From Rhodopirellula baltica SH 1 (lineage in GTDB: Bacteria > Planctomycetota > Planctomycetia > Pirellulales > Pirellulaceae), in contig NC_005027.1 in the NCBI RefSeq assembly GCF_000196115.1, positions 3,100,001 through 3,164,000 of the forward strand: a stretch of DNA of 64,000 nucleotides, given 5' to 3'. The first letter of the stretch is position 1. Every line of letters starts with the position of its first letter. The notes under the pieces were generated by a model. That model did not search any database. It worked only from the letters and a program-made list of their open reading frames with translations, and was not told the DNA's origin. The position numbers and the translations under genes were made by a program. This document shows, in pieces, positions 45,550 to 53,561 of the stretch.

Positions 45550-46023
45550 ATGTCGCAAAATGCGGATTCCGTCTCGCCCATTCGCCTGGCTGTTGGTGGT
45601 GACCATGCCGGTTTCGCTCTGAAACAACTGGTTGTCGAGCGTTTTGGTTCGCAGGTCACCAGCCTGATCGACTGCGGCACCGATGACGAAACCTCCTGCG
45701 ACTACCCCGATTTCGCTGTCGAAGTCGCCGAACGAATCAACAGCGGCGAAGCCGATCGTGGCTTGCTGATTTGCGGCAGCGGTGTCGGGGTCAGCGTCGC
45801 GGCCAATAAAATCACCGGCATACGCGCGGCGATTTGTCATGACACATACTCCGCACGCCAAGGCGTGGAGCACGACGACATGAATGTGCTCTGCATCGGA
45901 GGCCGAATCATCGGCAGCGAATTGGCATTCGAAATCATCTCGTCGTTTCTGAACGCCAAATACACTCCCGAAGAACGCCATCAGCGGCGACTCGACAAGA
46001 TCCTGGCTCTCGAATGCGACTGA
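45550..46023 (+). CDS. rpiB: Ribose 5-phosphate isomerase B
   Basis: 157 residues from ATG 45550. The longer frame would begin in the intergenic repeat, so I use the start just before the family's N terminus. 'LAVGGDHAGFALKQLV' is the phosphate/sugar-binding start, 'TDDETSCDYPDFAVEVAE' is typical, and the catalytic-cysteine motif 'CGSGVGVSVAANK' is intact. 'HDTYSARQGVEHDDMNVLCIGGR' (in part) completes the match. It interconverts ribose 5-phosphate and ribulose 5-phosphate. An allose or galactose phosphate isomerase is a less likely alternative. Confidence 0.93.
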   Translation: MSQNADSVSPIRLAVGGDHAGFALKQLVVERFGSQVTSLIDCGTDDETSCDYPDFAVEVAERINSGEADRGLLICGSGVGVSVAANKITGIRAAICHDTYSARQGVEHDDMNVLCIGGRIIGSELAFEIISSFLNAKYTPEERHQRRLDKILALECD

Positions 46024-46079
46024 ATGGTCGTTGCTGTCTGATTTTGTGTGCTCACAGAATCATTGACTCAACGACTCGA

Positions 46080-46982
46080 CTACGCCGACCGCGGGTGAGC
46101 CTTCTCATAAACCTGCCGCAGATTCGCTGCACTGACATGGGTGTAAATCTGCGTGGTCGTCAAAGATTTGTGGCCTAGCAATTCCTGCACGCTGCGAATA
46201 TCCGCGCCGCGATCGAGCAAATGAGTCGCAAAGGAATGTCGCAACGTGTGGGGACTGGTCCGCGTGTCTAGCTCCGCTTTGGCGATGTACTTTTCAAGCA
46301 TTCGACCAACGCTACGAGTTGTCAGAATATTGCCAAACCGATTGACGAACACGGGTGCCGCTCGGCCAAGCTTCTCCGACTCAGGTGATCGACTGCGACG
46401 TCCAGCGTAAGCCTGGATCGCTTTGATCGCGTAGGAACCCAGCGGACTGATTCGCTCCTTGCGTCCCTTCCCACGGACTCGGGTGATCCCTTGTGAGAAA
46501 TCCAAGTCACCATCACGCAGTCCCACCAACTCGCTGACCCGCAATCCCGATGAGTACATCGTTTCCAAGATCGCTCGATCTCGAAGCCCCGCTTCGCTAA
46601 TCGCGGGCGGTGCCACCAAAAGACGGCCGACTTCTTCACTGGTCAGAACATGAGGAAGCTTCCGACTGCTTCGAGGGTTCCGCAGCGGCTTGGCTGGGTT
46701 GCTGCTCGCCATCCCCTCTCGCATCGCAAACTTGAAGAAGCTTCGCAGCGAGGCAAGCTTTCTCGCGATGGTCGTGCGAGCATAACCGGCCTGTTGAAGC
46801 GCTGCCTGAAATTGACGCAATTGCTGCGGGGTCAATGAGTCCAGTTGGATTCGCCCTGCCTCGGCCTGTCCGATCCATTCCGCAAATGCAAACAGGTCTT
46901 CCCGATACGCTTTGATCGTCAAATCAGACGCATTGCGTTCGGTCGCCATGTACTGCAGAAATCGGGTGATCGCCGTTCGCAA
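46080..46982 (-). CDS. Tyrosine recombinase, XerC/XerD type
   Basis: 300 residues from TTG 46982 (ATG 46949 is the first ATG; an in-frame stop lies just upstream of the TTG). The SAM-like N-terminal domain has 'ERNASDLTIKAYREDLFAF'. Catalytic residues are visible: Arg in 'YSSGLRVSELVGL', Lys in 'RVRGKGRKERISPL', HxxR in 'SPHTLRHSFATHLLDRGAD', His in 'LLGHKSLTTTQIYTHVS' and the nucleophile Tyr in the same segment. It probably resolves chromosome dimers at dif. It follows the 81-residue gene by 28 bp. Confidence 0.93.
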   Translation of the reverse strand: MRTAITRFLQYMATERNASDLTIKAYREDLFAFAEWIGQAEAGRIQLDSLTPQQLRQFQAALQQAGYARTTIARKLASLRSFFKFAMREGMASSNPAKPLRNPRSSRKLPHVLTSEEVGRLLVAPPAISEAGLRDRAILETMYSSGLRVSELVGLRDGDLDFSQGITRVRGKGRKERISPLGSYAIKAIQAYAGRRSRSPESEKLGRAAPVFVNRFGNILTTRSVGRMLEKYIAKAELDTRTSPHTLRHSFATHLLDRGADIRSVQELLGHKSLTTTQIYTHVSAANLRQVYEKAHPRSA

Positions 46983-47010
46983 AATCGAGTCTCACTGCTG
47001 ACGGATGGGT

Positions 47011-47256
47011 TCAAACAAAGTCATCAATGGAAAGCGAATCGAATTCGGAGCTCGCCGACACTTCGTCGTCCACCACAACCGTTTCGCGAATTTTGCGAGA
47101 CAACATCGCGGCGTCATACCACGAAAAATCGAGTTCCGGATTGGCGGCAAAGCGAGCCAACTGACGCAAGGTCTCGTCACGATTCTCGTCGTCGAACAAG
47201 AAGATGAAACGTTCTTCGCCTTTGACCAAGGCTAACACGTTGACTTCCTTTTCCAT
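47011..47256 (-). CDS. Small conserved-looking acidic protein
   Basis: 81 residues from ATG 47256. The sequence is acidic and soluble, with 'NVLALVKGEERFIFLFDDENRDETL' in parts (EERFIFLFDD) and a C-terminal 'DEVSASSEFDSLSIDDFV'. I recognise no domain. It lies between the lipoprotein gene (72 bp upstream) and the recombinase gene (28 bp downstream) on one strand, which supports real coding in an operon. Confidence 0.65.
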   Translation of the reverse strand: MEKEVNVLALVKGEERFIFLFDDENRDETLRQLARFAANPELDFSWYDAAMLSRKIRETVVVDDEVSASSEFDSLSIDDFV

Positions 47257-47327
47257 CGTTTGATCGTCCTGAGTGCGAATGTCGCGGGTCCGGAGAAACT
47301 TCCGCTGGGAGTTTCCCGCGATGCTGC

Positions 47328-48623
47328 TCAGTATCGGCTCACGGGCCATCGCAGTATGAGGTCGCTTTGGTCACGACCACCCCGCGACTCCAACATTTCG
47401 ACGATGTGCAAGTGACAACAGAAACGAATGAAATCATCGCTACGTTTGATATAACCCTGCCAAGCCATCCCACGTGCGTCATCCCCCGTCTCAACGTAGT
47501 CAGCCAAACGCTGGGTGAAGTAAGGATCATCGCCGCGATACAGTCGAGTGTGCGAAATCACCGGGTCGTGCTGAACGATCATCGCGGGCGGCGCCATCGC
47601 GGGCGGATCAGGAATCAAATCCGTCGGGTCGGGCCAGGCTGGAGGCAATGGCGCCATGCTCGCGAACGGTTCGGATCCGCAAGTTTCTTCGTAAGTCATA
47701 CCAATAGCGTCAACCAAGCCGCCGTCGACGATCACATCGCCTTCCCAGCCCATGCCTTCGTCTTCCCAACCATTGCCGTTCTCCCATACGACGTCGCCAT
47801 CGTCGATCGAAGGGGCCATCGTTGGGCTGATGACTTGATGCTCAGCCACTTCGGCCTGATAAGAATGATGGTCCACCAAACGAATGACGCCAGCGGAGTC
47901 GGAGGCGTTGGACGATTCGTCGTCGCCAAATGGATCCGCTTCTTTTCGGAGTGGGTTTGCATTGGCAAAGTCGGGCTCCGGTTTCACGACGTCTTCCGCC
48001 GCTTGGTCGATCGCTGTTGCCTCGGGCATTCGTTGCGGAGTTTGCGTCTTGAGCTGGCTGCGTGCCAATTCGAACTCGGCTTCCCGAACGATCCGAGCCG
48101 GAATCTTTTCTTCGGCTTCCGTTCCCCAAGGCAGACCGTACCCGGGCGGAATCACGTGAAACCCTTCGTTGGCAGCGTACCAGTGAACTGTCATTCCCAT
48201 CCGAGGTGGGTAGTAAGCGTCGAAATCAGTGACCGACCCGACAACGATTGCCTCCACGTCCATCATTTGTGCCAGTCGCTGAAAATCAGCACCGACACGA
48301 GGTTCGCCGTATTGCATCGAAAAGGCTCGATACTGCGTCGAGGTGACGCCCACCGGCAACACTTCAAAGCCTGGAATTGCTTGCAATGCGGCGTAGTAAG
48401 ACCGAGCGACCGCTTCGCCATCGACGTTGGGCTGATGGCTTTGGTTGTAAAACGGCAGCACCGCGACCCGCTTCATTTGCGGGAAGGGGTTGTGCAGCGT
48501 GTCTCGCTGACGCGTTTCCGGAACCAGCGTGCATCCACTCAACAGCAATACACTCAGACACACCCACACCATCGTGGTGCGAGTCCAAGCGGACGCGAGC
48601 AAGAATGTCATTAGGCGAGCCAT
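47328..48623 (-). CDS. Lipoprotein with GNA1162/LpoB-like N-terminal domain
   Basis: 431 residues from ATG 48623. A signal with lipobox (VCLSVLLLSGC) near residue 35 predicts a lipoprotein. Residues about 55-150 ('MKRVAVLPFYNQSHQPNVDGEAVARSYY' region, 'VEAIVVGSVTDFDAYYPPRMGM') resemble the CsgG/GNA1162-type fold of periplasmic lipoproteins. The middle is acidic and rich in Met/Gly/Trp (NGNGWEDEGMGWEGD), and a helical C terminus ('YFTQRLADYVETGDD') follows. Function unknown; a cell-envelope role is likely. Confidence 0.7.
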   Translation of the reverse strand: MARLMTFLLASAWTRTTMVWVCLSVLLLSGCTLVPETRQRDTLHNPFPQMKRVAVLPFYNQSHQPNVDGEAVARSYYAALQAIPGFEVLPVGVTSTQYRAFSMQYGEPRVGADFQRLAQMMDVEAIVVGSVTDFDAYYPPRMGMTVHWYAANEGFHVIPPGYGLPWGTEAEEKIPARIVREAEFELARSQLKTQTPQRMPEATAIDQAAEDVVKPEPDFANANPLRKEADPFGDDESSNASDSAGVIRLVDHHSYQAEVAEHQVISPTMAPSIDDGDVVWENGNGWEDEGMGWEGDVIVDGGLVDAIGMTYEETCGSEPFASMAPLPPAWPDPTDLIPDPPAMAPPAMIVQHDPVISHTRLYRGDDPYFTQRLADYVETGDDARGMAWQGYIKRSDDFIRFCCHLHIVEMLESRGGRDQSDLILRWPVSRY

Positions 48624-49030
48624 GTGTTTCACGATCGACCCCTCGGTCATCGCGCAATGTCTCCACCCCCACACCCTTCATCGGCCCACCGCCCCCGAAT
48701 CCTTTACCCCAATCGTAAGAATTTCAGCATTTCTCCTCACCGCTAGTCGACCCGAGCCTCGCCCCGCGAAATGACACCAAAACATGACGACAGGCCCAAG
48801 CCTGAAAACACACTGCTTTCGAGTTCGCTTTGCAAAACGGCCAAGGCCCCCCTTAACGCGATGCCCTGAGTTTGGCTGTTGAACAAATGGGGGAGTTGCA
48901 TCCTTTTCGCACCCACCGGGAATAGCAACCTTCCGGGTTCTTGGTACCAATCCGAGATTTAAACGCGATCAGCTGTGGCGGCTGCAGTGCCCCTTGCGGT
49001 GACTCAATCACGCCACTGGCGAATGTTTCA
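48624..49030 (-). other. Intergenic region containing a copy of the block at 54.1 kb
   Basis: 407 bp without a supported gene. The part from about 48915 to 49030 (GCAACCTTCCGGGT and following) matches the sequence downstream of the 54198-54683 gene, so it is the 3' flank of a duplicated block rather than unique DNA. Confidence 0.55.
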
Positions 49031-49516
49031 TCACGCCTCGCCACCGTTTTCATCAGGATACCCGAACTCAAGGAGTATCCCGATTGCTTTTTCTTTGTCG
49101 AGCAGTCGGTATACGACTGCGGCACCCTCGGCGCACCGGAAGTACGGCACTTGCACAACATCGTTCAGCTCAATGCAGCCGTATTGCAGGTCATTCTGAA
49201 GTTGAGAGAAAAACATCTCCATGTCGGGCATCATCTCGAAGCAGCGATCGGCCTGATGTTTGTCGAACATTCCAATCTGACCAAACGCGAACGTCACTTC
49301 CCCGACGGGTTCACCCGTGCTTTCCTGGTTGGATTGCTTTGCCTCAAAACCGATCGGTTCACCAGCCTCATCAAAAATGGCTGCGATGCTGTATTCACCG
49401 GGAGGCATTTCGATATCAAGTCCCGAGTCAAAGTACATGCTGGTATCGCAAACGCGAAGCACGCTGCCTCGGAGCAACAGATTCACCCCGGTCGGTTCAA
49501 TCAAACTTTCATTCAT
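49031..49516 (-). CDS. DUF4241-like hypothetical protein, copy A
   Basis: 161 residues from ATG 49516, giving the same length and start as copy B at 54198-54683. Landmarks are 'LLLRGSVLRVCDTSMYFDSGLD', 'IEMPPGEYSIAAIFD', 'EVTFAFGQIGMFDKHQADRCFEMMPDME' (in parts) and 'VPYFRCAEGAAVVYRLLDKEKA'. The 'PPGEY' turn and the late acidic 'MFDKHQADRCFE' recall DUF4241 proteins, some of which are encoded as putative immunity genes; this is tentative. The gene follows the IS-interrupted gene by 56 bp. Confidence 0.65.
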   Translation of the reverse strand: MNESLIEPTGVNLLLRGSVLRVCDTSMYFDSGLDIEMPPGEYSIAAIFDEAGEPIGFEAKQSNQESTGEPVGEVTFAFGQIGMFDKHQADRCFEMMPDMEMFFSQLQNDLQYGCIELNDVVQVPYFRCAEGAAVVYRLLDKEKAIGILLEFGYPDENGGEA

Positions 49517-49572
49517 TTCCGACTTGCCCCATCCTTTCTGAAACATCGCCCGAAATAGTTGCAAGCCATACG

Positions 49573-50072
49573 CTACTCCCAGTCGACTTCAGGAAAATCA
49601 TATCTTTCTCGGATCCGATCTTCCAAGCGTGCAAGCAACCTAGGCTTTTCCCACCCAATCTCCGCGGGAGGATGACAGAGCGGGGATTCAATACAACCGA
49701 AATCGAAATGGATTTGCTCGGCATGTCGGATCAGCAGGACCGCCAAAATCTCAACTGGGAACAAGGTGAATGGTAGTGTCTCAAAAGGCGGGTAGTCGTC
49801 CAGCACTTCAAGACTTAACGCCGCTCTATTTACAGCCAGGAGATCGATAGCATCCTGGATGTCACGAATCGAATCAGCGGACCACAGAGGATAATACATG
49901 CCCATACCAATTGCAGTGCTCCACTCGGGCTTTGCTTTCACCCCAATCGTTTCAGCCGCCAGCTGGAAACACAGGCACTCGAATTCGTTTGGTGGTTGAG
50001 GCCTTAGCTTCGATCCTTGTTTTGCTTCAGTTTCGACTAGAAAGCGGGCCGTCCATTCTCCGACACTCCTAG
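49573..50072 (-). pseudogene. C-terminal part of a gene split by an IS701-type element
   Basis: The minus-strand frame is open from the IS border to a stop at 49573 and encodes about 165 residues (from 'SVGEWTARFLVETEAKQGS' to 'RERYDFPEVDWE'). Removing the element and one CTAG copy joins it in frame to the N-terminal part at 51616-51998, giving 292 codons. A GTG at 49941 could still allow translation of a 122-residue fragment. The reconstructed protein is helical and unassigned. Its companion genes are small, duplicated and orphan, as in arrays of immunity-type genes. Confidence 0.8.
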
Positions 50073-50086
50073 TACTACAGCGCTAA
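50069..50086. repeat. Left IS end: CTAG target duplication and terminal inverted repeat
   Basis: CTAG at 50069-50072 is the target duplication, and TACTACAGCGCTAA at 50073-50086 is the left terminal inverted repeat. The right repeat is its reverse complement with one mismatch. The end of the transposase -1 frame (stop at 50083-50085) lies inside this repeat. Confidence 0.88.
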
Positions 50087-51615
50087 GTTTTGGGCCATCG
50101 GCATCGTGTGATGCTTTCGGGGTCGATACCGAGTTCGGCGTATCTGTCGAGCTTCGTTTGCGTATGGCTGATGCGAGCCGCTACGTTGCGTGATTGATGG
50201 TAGTTGATCCGTGAGGCGACCTGATCAAGCAACATGCGACGACTCTCACGAGGGAGTGACCAGCTGACAACGATTGCGTCGACCGCGTCGCGAATTTGCT
50301 GAATTGTCCACTCCGGATTTTTTTTCCCGCTCCTGCTGGCAGGTTTGCGAAAGAAACAGATAGCTCAACGACGTGATGATCAAGTGGCGTTTCAGACCCA
50401 AATATCGGCGCCCCTCGTAACAGTCTAAGCCGACCTCTTGTTTCTGATCCTCGAAACAACGTTCCACTCGCCATCGCTGAAACGCAACCTGTAGTAGCAT
50501 CGCCATCGAAGCGAACTCGCTCGCGTTGCTGACGAAGAATTTCAGTTCGCCGTCAAGCACGTTTCTCGCGACCACCAACCACAGAGACAGCCCCGGTAGT
50601 CCGTCGCTGCCTTTGAGTGTGACGCGAACCCGCTTGGCTTCCCAGATGATGGGACCTTTCTCGCCGTCTTTGACGCGGTAGCGTTTCCAGCGTTTCGCTT
50701 TCATCGCTTCGCCGTGCCAGAACACTGTTTCAACACTTCGCGGCGAACTTTCCCCGCTCTTGACGCGGGGTGTCTTGCGACCTCGGCCGCGGCCGCCCTT
50801 GCGATAGGGCTGCTCGGTCACTTCGGGATGCTTCTCCCAAACCGAAAACGTTCGCGGCACTTCAAGCACAAACTTCTGATCGCGGTCGGCAAGAGCTTCC
50901 AGGAATCCAGGTTTACCGCCGTAGCCTTCGTCAGCGGTTAGCCAAGGATATTCAATCCCCTCCTCCTTACTGCGATCAAGCAATTCCAACGCGATCTGCC
51001 ACTTGGGGCGATAGACCATCTCATCGGGAATGCCGGCGGCGGCACAACGCTCGCGGTCGTTACTCCAGCTCTCGGGGAGGAACAGTTCACCATCGACCAT
51101 GCAGTGAAAGTCTTCGTTCGCCGCAGCCAGATGAACCGTGACGATACAGTTCTCCTGCTTGCCGACTTTGCCGCACCACTGTCGTTGCACGCCAGGCGTT
51201 TTGTCGCCCTTCTTGACGTCGCTGGTTTCGTCAATGATCGCGACAGTGTTCTTGTTGACATGCTCATCACGGACGATGTGGATCAGCCTCCTGCGAAGTC
51301 CATCTTCGTCCCACCGATGCTGGGCGATAAATTCCTGCAAGGTTCGCACCGGTGTACCGGCTTGCAACGCAATCGGCTCCACACTCTTGGCGTCCAGGTC
51401 GGAAAGTTGACCACGGACATAGGTCGTCAAATGAGCCCTCGTGTCGCTTCGTCGAAAACAATCGCCAAAGCGAGCCAAGTAAGCATTTAACCGATCTTCG
51501 AGTTGTTCCAGTTCAGCGACATCCATGCCAAGCTCTCCGTGCAGCAAACAAAATCTCCAGCTGCTATTCTCAGCGAAAAGCCCGGCCCTCTACAACACCA
51601 GTTAGCGCTGTAGCA
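50073..51615 (-). mobile_element. IS701-family insertion sequence, 1543 bp
   Basis: A complete element with 14-bp terminal inverted repeats (one mismatch) and a 4-bp target duplication CTAG, which fits the YTAR preference and 4-bp duplications known for the IS701 family. It carries one transposase gene. Excising it with one CTAG restores a 292-codon host gene exactly in frame, so insertion is recent. Confidence 0.9.
50083..51526 (-). CDS. IS701-type DDE transposase, two frames joined by -1 shift
   Basis: The start is ATG 51526 with GGAGAG 7-8 bases upstream. The first frame runs to 50246 (about 426 residues) with DDE-family landmarks: 'TVAIIDETSDVKKGDKTPG' (first Asp), 'QRQWCGKVGKQENCIVTVHL', 'YPWLTADEGYGGKPGFLEAL' (second Asp) and 'FQRWRVERCFEDQKQEVGLD' (Glu). 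Near the C terminus the mRNA has eight A (50318-50325 on the minus strand). A -1 shift there replaces an unrelated 26-residue tail by 'NPEWTIQQIRDAVDAIVVSW' and about 60 more residues, ending in the left inverted repeat. Slippage or a simple indel could explain this. Confidence 0.85.
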
Positions 51616-51619
51616 CTAG
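51602..51619. repeat. Right IS end: terminal inverted repeat and CTAG target duplication
   Basis: TTAGCGCTGTAGCA at 51602-51615 is the right terminal inverted repeat, followed by the CTAG duplication at 51616-51619, matching the left end. Confidence 0.88.
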
Positions 51620-51998
51620 ACTTGGTTGCTAAAGCAGTGCAATAGATCAGCGAAGCTCTGTTCATGACACCTGGATGAGCATGCGGGAATCCCATAGCAA
51701 AATCGAGTTTGAACTCAGTCAAAAAATATTGGAGCGATGTAGCAATGAGTTCCCATCCCATGTCGACACGGGATGCATCAAACATTTCAATCGCATGAGC
51801 CGCGGTCAGAGCGGCAAGGGATGCTGAACCTGAAAGATACTTTCCAAACTCATTCTCAGTGGGTTCTGAGAGTTCTGAATCAATTTTTTTAGTGACTCTG
51901 CGAATGTCGGACTGAAAGAAGTCTGAATTGCTCACGATGCTTCGCCATTCACGCTTGGCCCAGTCTTTTTTGATGCGTGGCGTGGGTTGATGTGTCAT
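51616..51998 (-). pseudogene. N-terminal part of the gene split by the IS701-type element
   Basis: Starts at ATG 51998 and encodes about 127 residues ('MTHQPTPRIKKDWAKREW' to 'LIYCTALATKS') before entering the element. The two exonic pieces total 879 bp (383 plus 496), exactly 293 codons including stop, so no other damage is present. The helical sequence 'SLAALTAAHAIEMFDASRVD' gives no confident family. Confidence 0.8.
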
Positions 51999-52076
51999 GG
52001 TCGTATTTCTAGTTCCGTTTGCTAATGAGGCTGCTAGCATGATACGCAAGTCTGCTGGTCGTGGAACGCTGGATAG

Positions 52077-52166
52077 TTGAAACGCGGAGCAAACGGAGAA
52101 GCAGAGATCGCGGAGTTGATTCCGACGGTTGCTTTCCTCCGTAAACTCCGCGACTCCGCGTTTCAA
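52077..52166. repeat. Inverted repeat of CGCGGAG/CTCCGCG units
   Basis: TTGAAACGCGGAG (52077-52089) and CTCCGCGTTTCAA (52154-52166) are perfect inverted copies; inner units CGCGGAGTT and AACTCCGCG also pair. Together they can fold into a long imperfect hairpin. Repeats of this 'cgcggagacgcggag' style recur between genes in several planctomycetes. It occupies the 368-bp gap upstream of the split gene, which holds nothing else I can support. Confidence 0.65.
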
Positions 52167-52366
52167 TTGCCCACGTGAATTGCCGCCAATGAACCGAGGC
52201 GACCTTGCGTACAGCGACTGTTTCATCATAGCGACAACTCGGCACCACATTCTCTTCTCAGGAAGTTCGGTGCTTGGCACGTTGTCGATTTTTGCGGCTT
52301 CCATCGCGTTACAATCGGAGGCGAACGGTTTTCGACTTTCGTCACCTAACCATGGATTGAGCTGGA

Positions 52367-52807
52367 ATGAAAAACGGGCAACGATTCCTTCACCTGCAAG
52401 TTTCTATCCGCGTCATGCTTTTGGCTCTATCGGCATTCGCTGGAGTGTTCGCTCTCGTCGCTCGGCGAGAAGCACAACGCCGTGAATTGATCGCGACCAT
52501 TGAGAAAATTGGCGGATCTGCGACGCTCGGCGACTCCGAGTCCTGGCTGTTTCCAAGCATCTCCGTGGAATCCGTCACTGTGCCCTACGCTGCTCTCGGG
52601 CAAATTGAGCTGCTTGAACTGGAGACGCTCATCCAACCGAAACAGTTGACTGTTTCTCGATACGAATTACGGCCTTGCGAGGACTCCGATTTCGATCGCT
52701 ACTACATGGACCTCCAATACAAGCTTACCCCAGAGGGCTCACTCGCATCTCAGTCTGGCAGCGAACTCCGAGACCTGCCGCTGAACCCTGCATCTCGCTC
52801 TCGCTAA
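52367..52807 (+). CDS. Small membrane-anchored hypothetical protein
   Basis: 146 residues from ATG 52367. 'QVSIRVMLLALSAFAGVFALVARREAQRR' (in parts) is a signal-anchor followed by 'ELIATIEKIGGSATLGDSES'. This layout (RxxLxxL anchor, ARR/QR, then 'I...GG...') is the common N terminus of planctomycete membrane proteins, some with leucine-rich repeats. The body is short and soluble. A degenerate copy of its central part lies at 55315-55425, so the gene belongs to the duplicated block. Function unknown. Confidence 0.6.
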   Translation: MKNGQRFLHLQVSIRVMLLALSAFAGVFALVARREAQRRELIATIEKIGGSATLGDSESWLFPSISVESVTVPYAALGQIELLELETLIQPKQLTVSRYELRPCEDSDFDRYYMDLQYKLTPEGSLASQSGSELRDLPLNPASRSR

Positions 52808-52852
52808 ACCGACACGCCTGATTCGGCTCGACCTTCAATTCGGTAACCGCAA

Positions 52853-53000
52853 CTACGCGATGAAGAATCTCCCACGAATTGGATTTGGAGTCGTTTGGCT
52901 AATCCGCAGAAAATACGTTTCGCCAACTGCGGTCTCGAAATCGACAGACTCGAACGTCCACTGGCTCAGCAAAATTGCACCAGCCGCATACTCGGCCACG
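52853..53000 (-). pseudogene. Remnant: 3' end of the dockerin-type LEPR protein gene
   Basis: The last 47 codons and stop closely match the end of the 55504-58752 gene: 'QWTFESVDFETAVGETYFL' here against 'QWTFESVDFETEVGETYFL' there, ending 'TTPNPIRGRFFIA' against 'TTPNPIRCRLFIA'. The homology stops at about 53000, where sigma-factor sequence begins. The frame is undamaged but has no start. Confidence 0.85.
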
Positions 53001-53190
53001 GCGTTTCCTGAACGACATCCGACTCGCTCGCTCTCACGCGGAGCCGAGCTCGGATTTGTGAAGCGGCCAACAATCGCACGTAGTTTTGGTAAAGCCCAAA
53101 AAGCGTGCTCAACGCAGCAGCATCGCCGTTTCGCGCTGCCGGGAGCAGACGGTCAACTTGGGAATAGTCGGAGTTTTTCGGTAATTTCAA
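52966..53190 (-). pseudogene. Remnant: 5' part of an ECF sigma-factor gene
   Basis: From TTG 53190 it encodes the first 63 residues of a sigma factor almost identical to the one at 62765-63394 ('NGDAAALSTLFGLYQNYVRL', 'RARLRVRASESDVVQE'), then shifts at about 53005 into the dockerin-gene remnant and stops after 11 foreign residues. Regions 2.4 and 4 are missing, so it cannot be a working sigma factor. The junction shows short similarity (GCGTTTCC here, GCGATTCC and CGTCTCC in the parents). Confidence 0.88.
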
Positions 53191-53244
53191 TTCAACTTCC
53201 TGACTCTCTCAGCTTGCCACGGACACAGACACTTCCAGGTGATA

Positions 53245-53360
53245 CGCTCGTCCCCAGGCTCCCGCATGGGAACGCAATGCTCCCAAGGCTCCCGCCTCGC
53301 CACACAGCAGGCAGAGCCTGCCATGCACCAGGTTCCCACGCAGAGCCTGAGAACCAGCAT
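53245..53360. repeat. GTTCCCAGGCT-type dispersed intergenic repeat
   Basis: Contains degenerate inverted units CGTCCCCAGGCTCCCGCATGGG, shortened here to CCCCAGGCTCCCGCATGGG, then CAGGCAGAGCCTG and GGTTCCCACGCAGAGCCTGAG. It resembles the widespread palindrome GTTCCCAGGCTxxAGCCTGGGAAC found between genes in planctomycetes and cyanobacteria. Short ORFs across it on both strands are by-products of the repeat. Confidence 0.7.
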
Positions 53361-53561
53361 CGTTCCAGGAAAGCTTTTTCAGGCGATGCTGAGGAAGGCC
53401 GTCGCCCTCAATACCAATGCGTCTGAACTTTCCGTCTCGCGTTCGCCCCAGCTGCACAAGACAAACTGACGCCCCCGTTTGCCGGAACTCGCCCGCGTCG
53501 AGGGAGCCTCTCTGGAACGCTGGGTGCAAAAGTCCATTTTACCTCGAGCGATTTTTTCGAT
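53361..53561. other. Intergenic sequence, no supported gene
   Basis: About 200 bp between the dispersed repeat and the end of the 165-residue gene. Short overlapping ORFs on both strands have no supporting features; the region may be further decayed duplicate DNA. Confidence 0.4.

Noticed and set aside
47367..48614. 415-codon plus-strand frame opposite the lipoprotein gene
   Set aside because: Shadow frame; the minus-strand gene has a lipobox and domain similarity.
48678..49161. Minus-strand frames of about 90-100 codons downstream of the DUF4241-like copy A
   Set aside because: The sequence is duplicated at 54.1 kb, but the reading frame is not maintained between the two copies, so it is flank rather than a gene.
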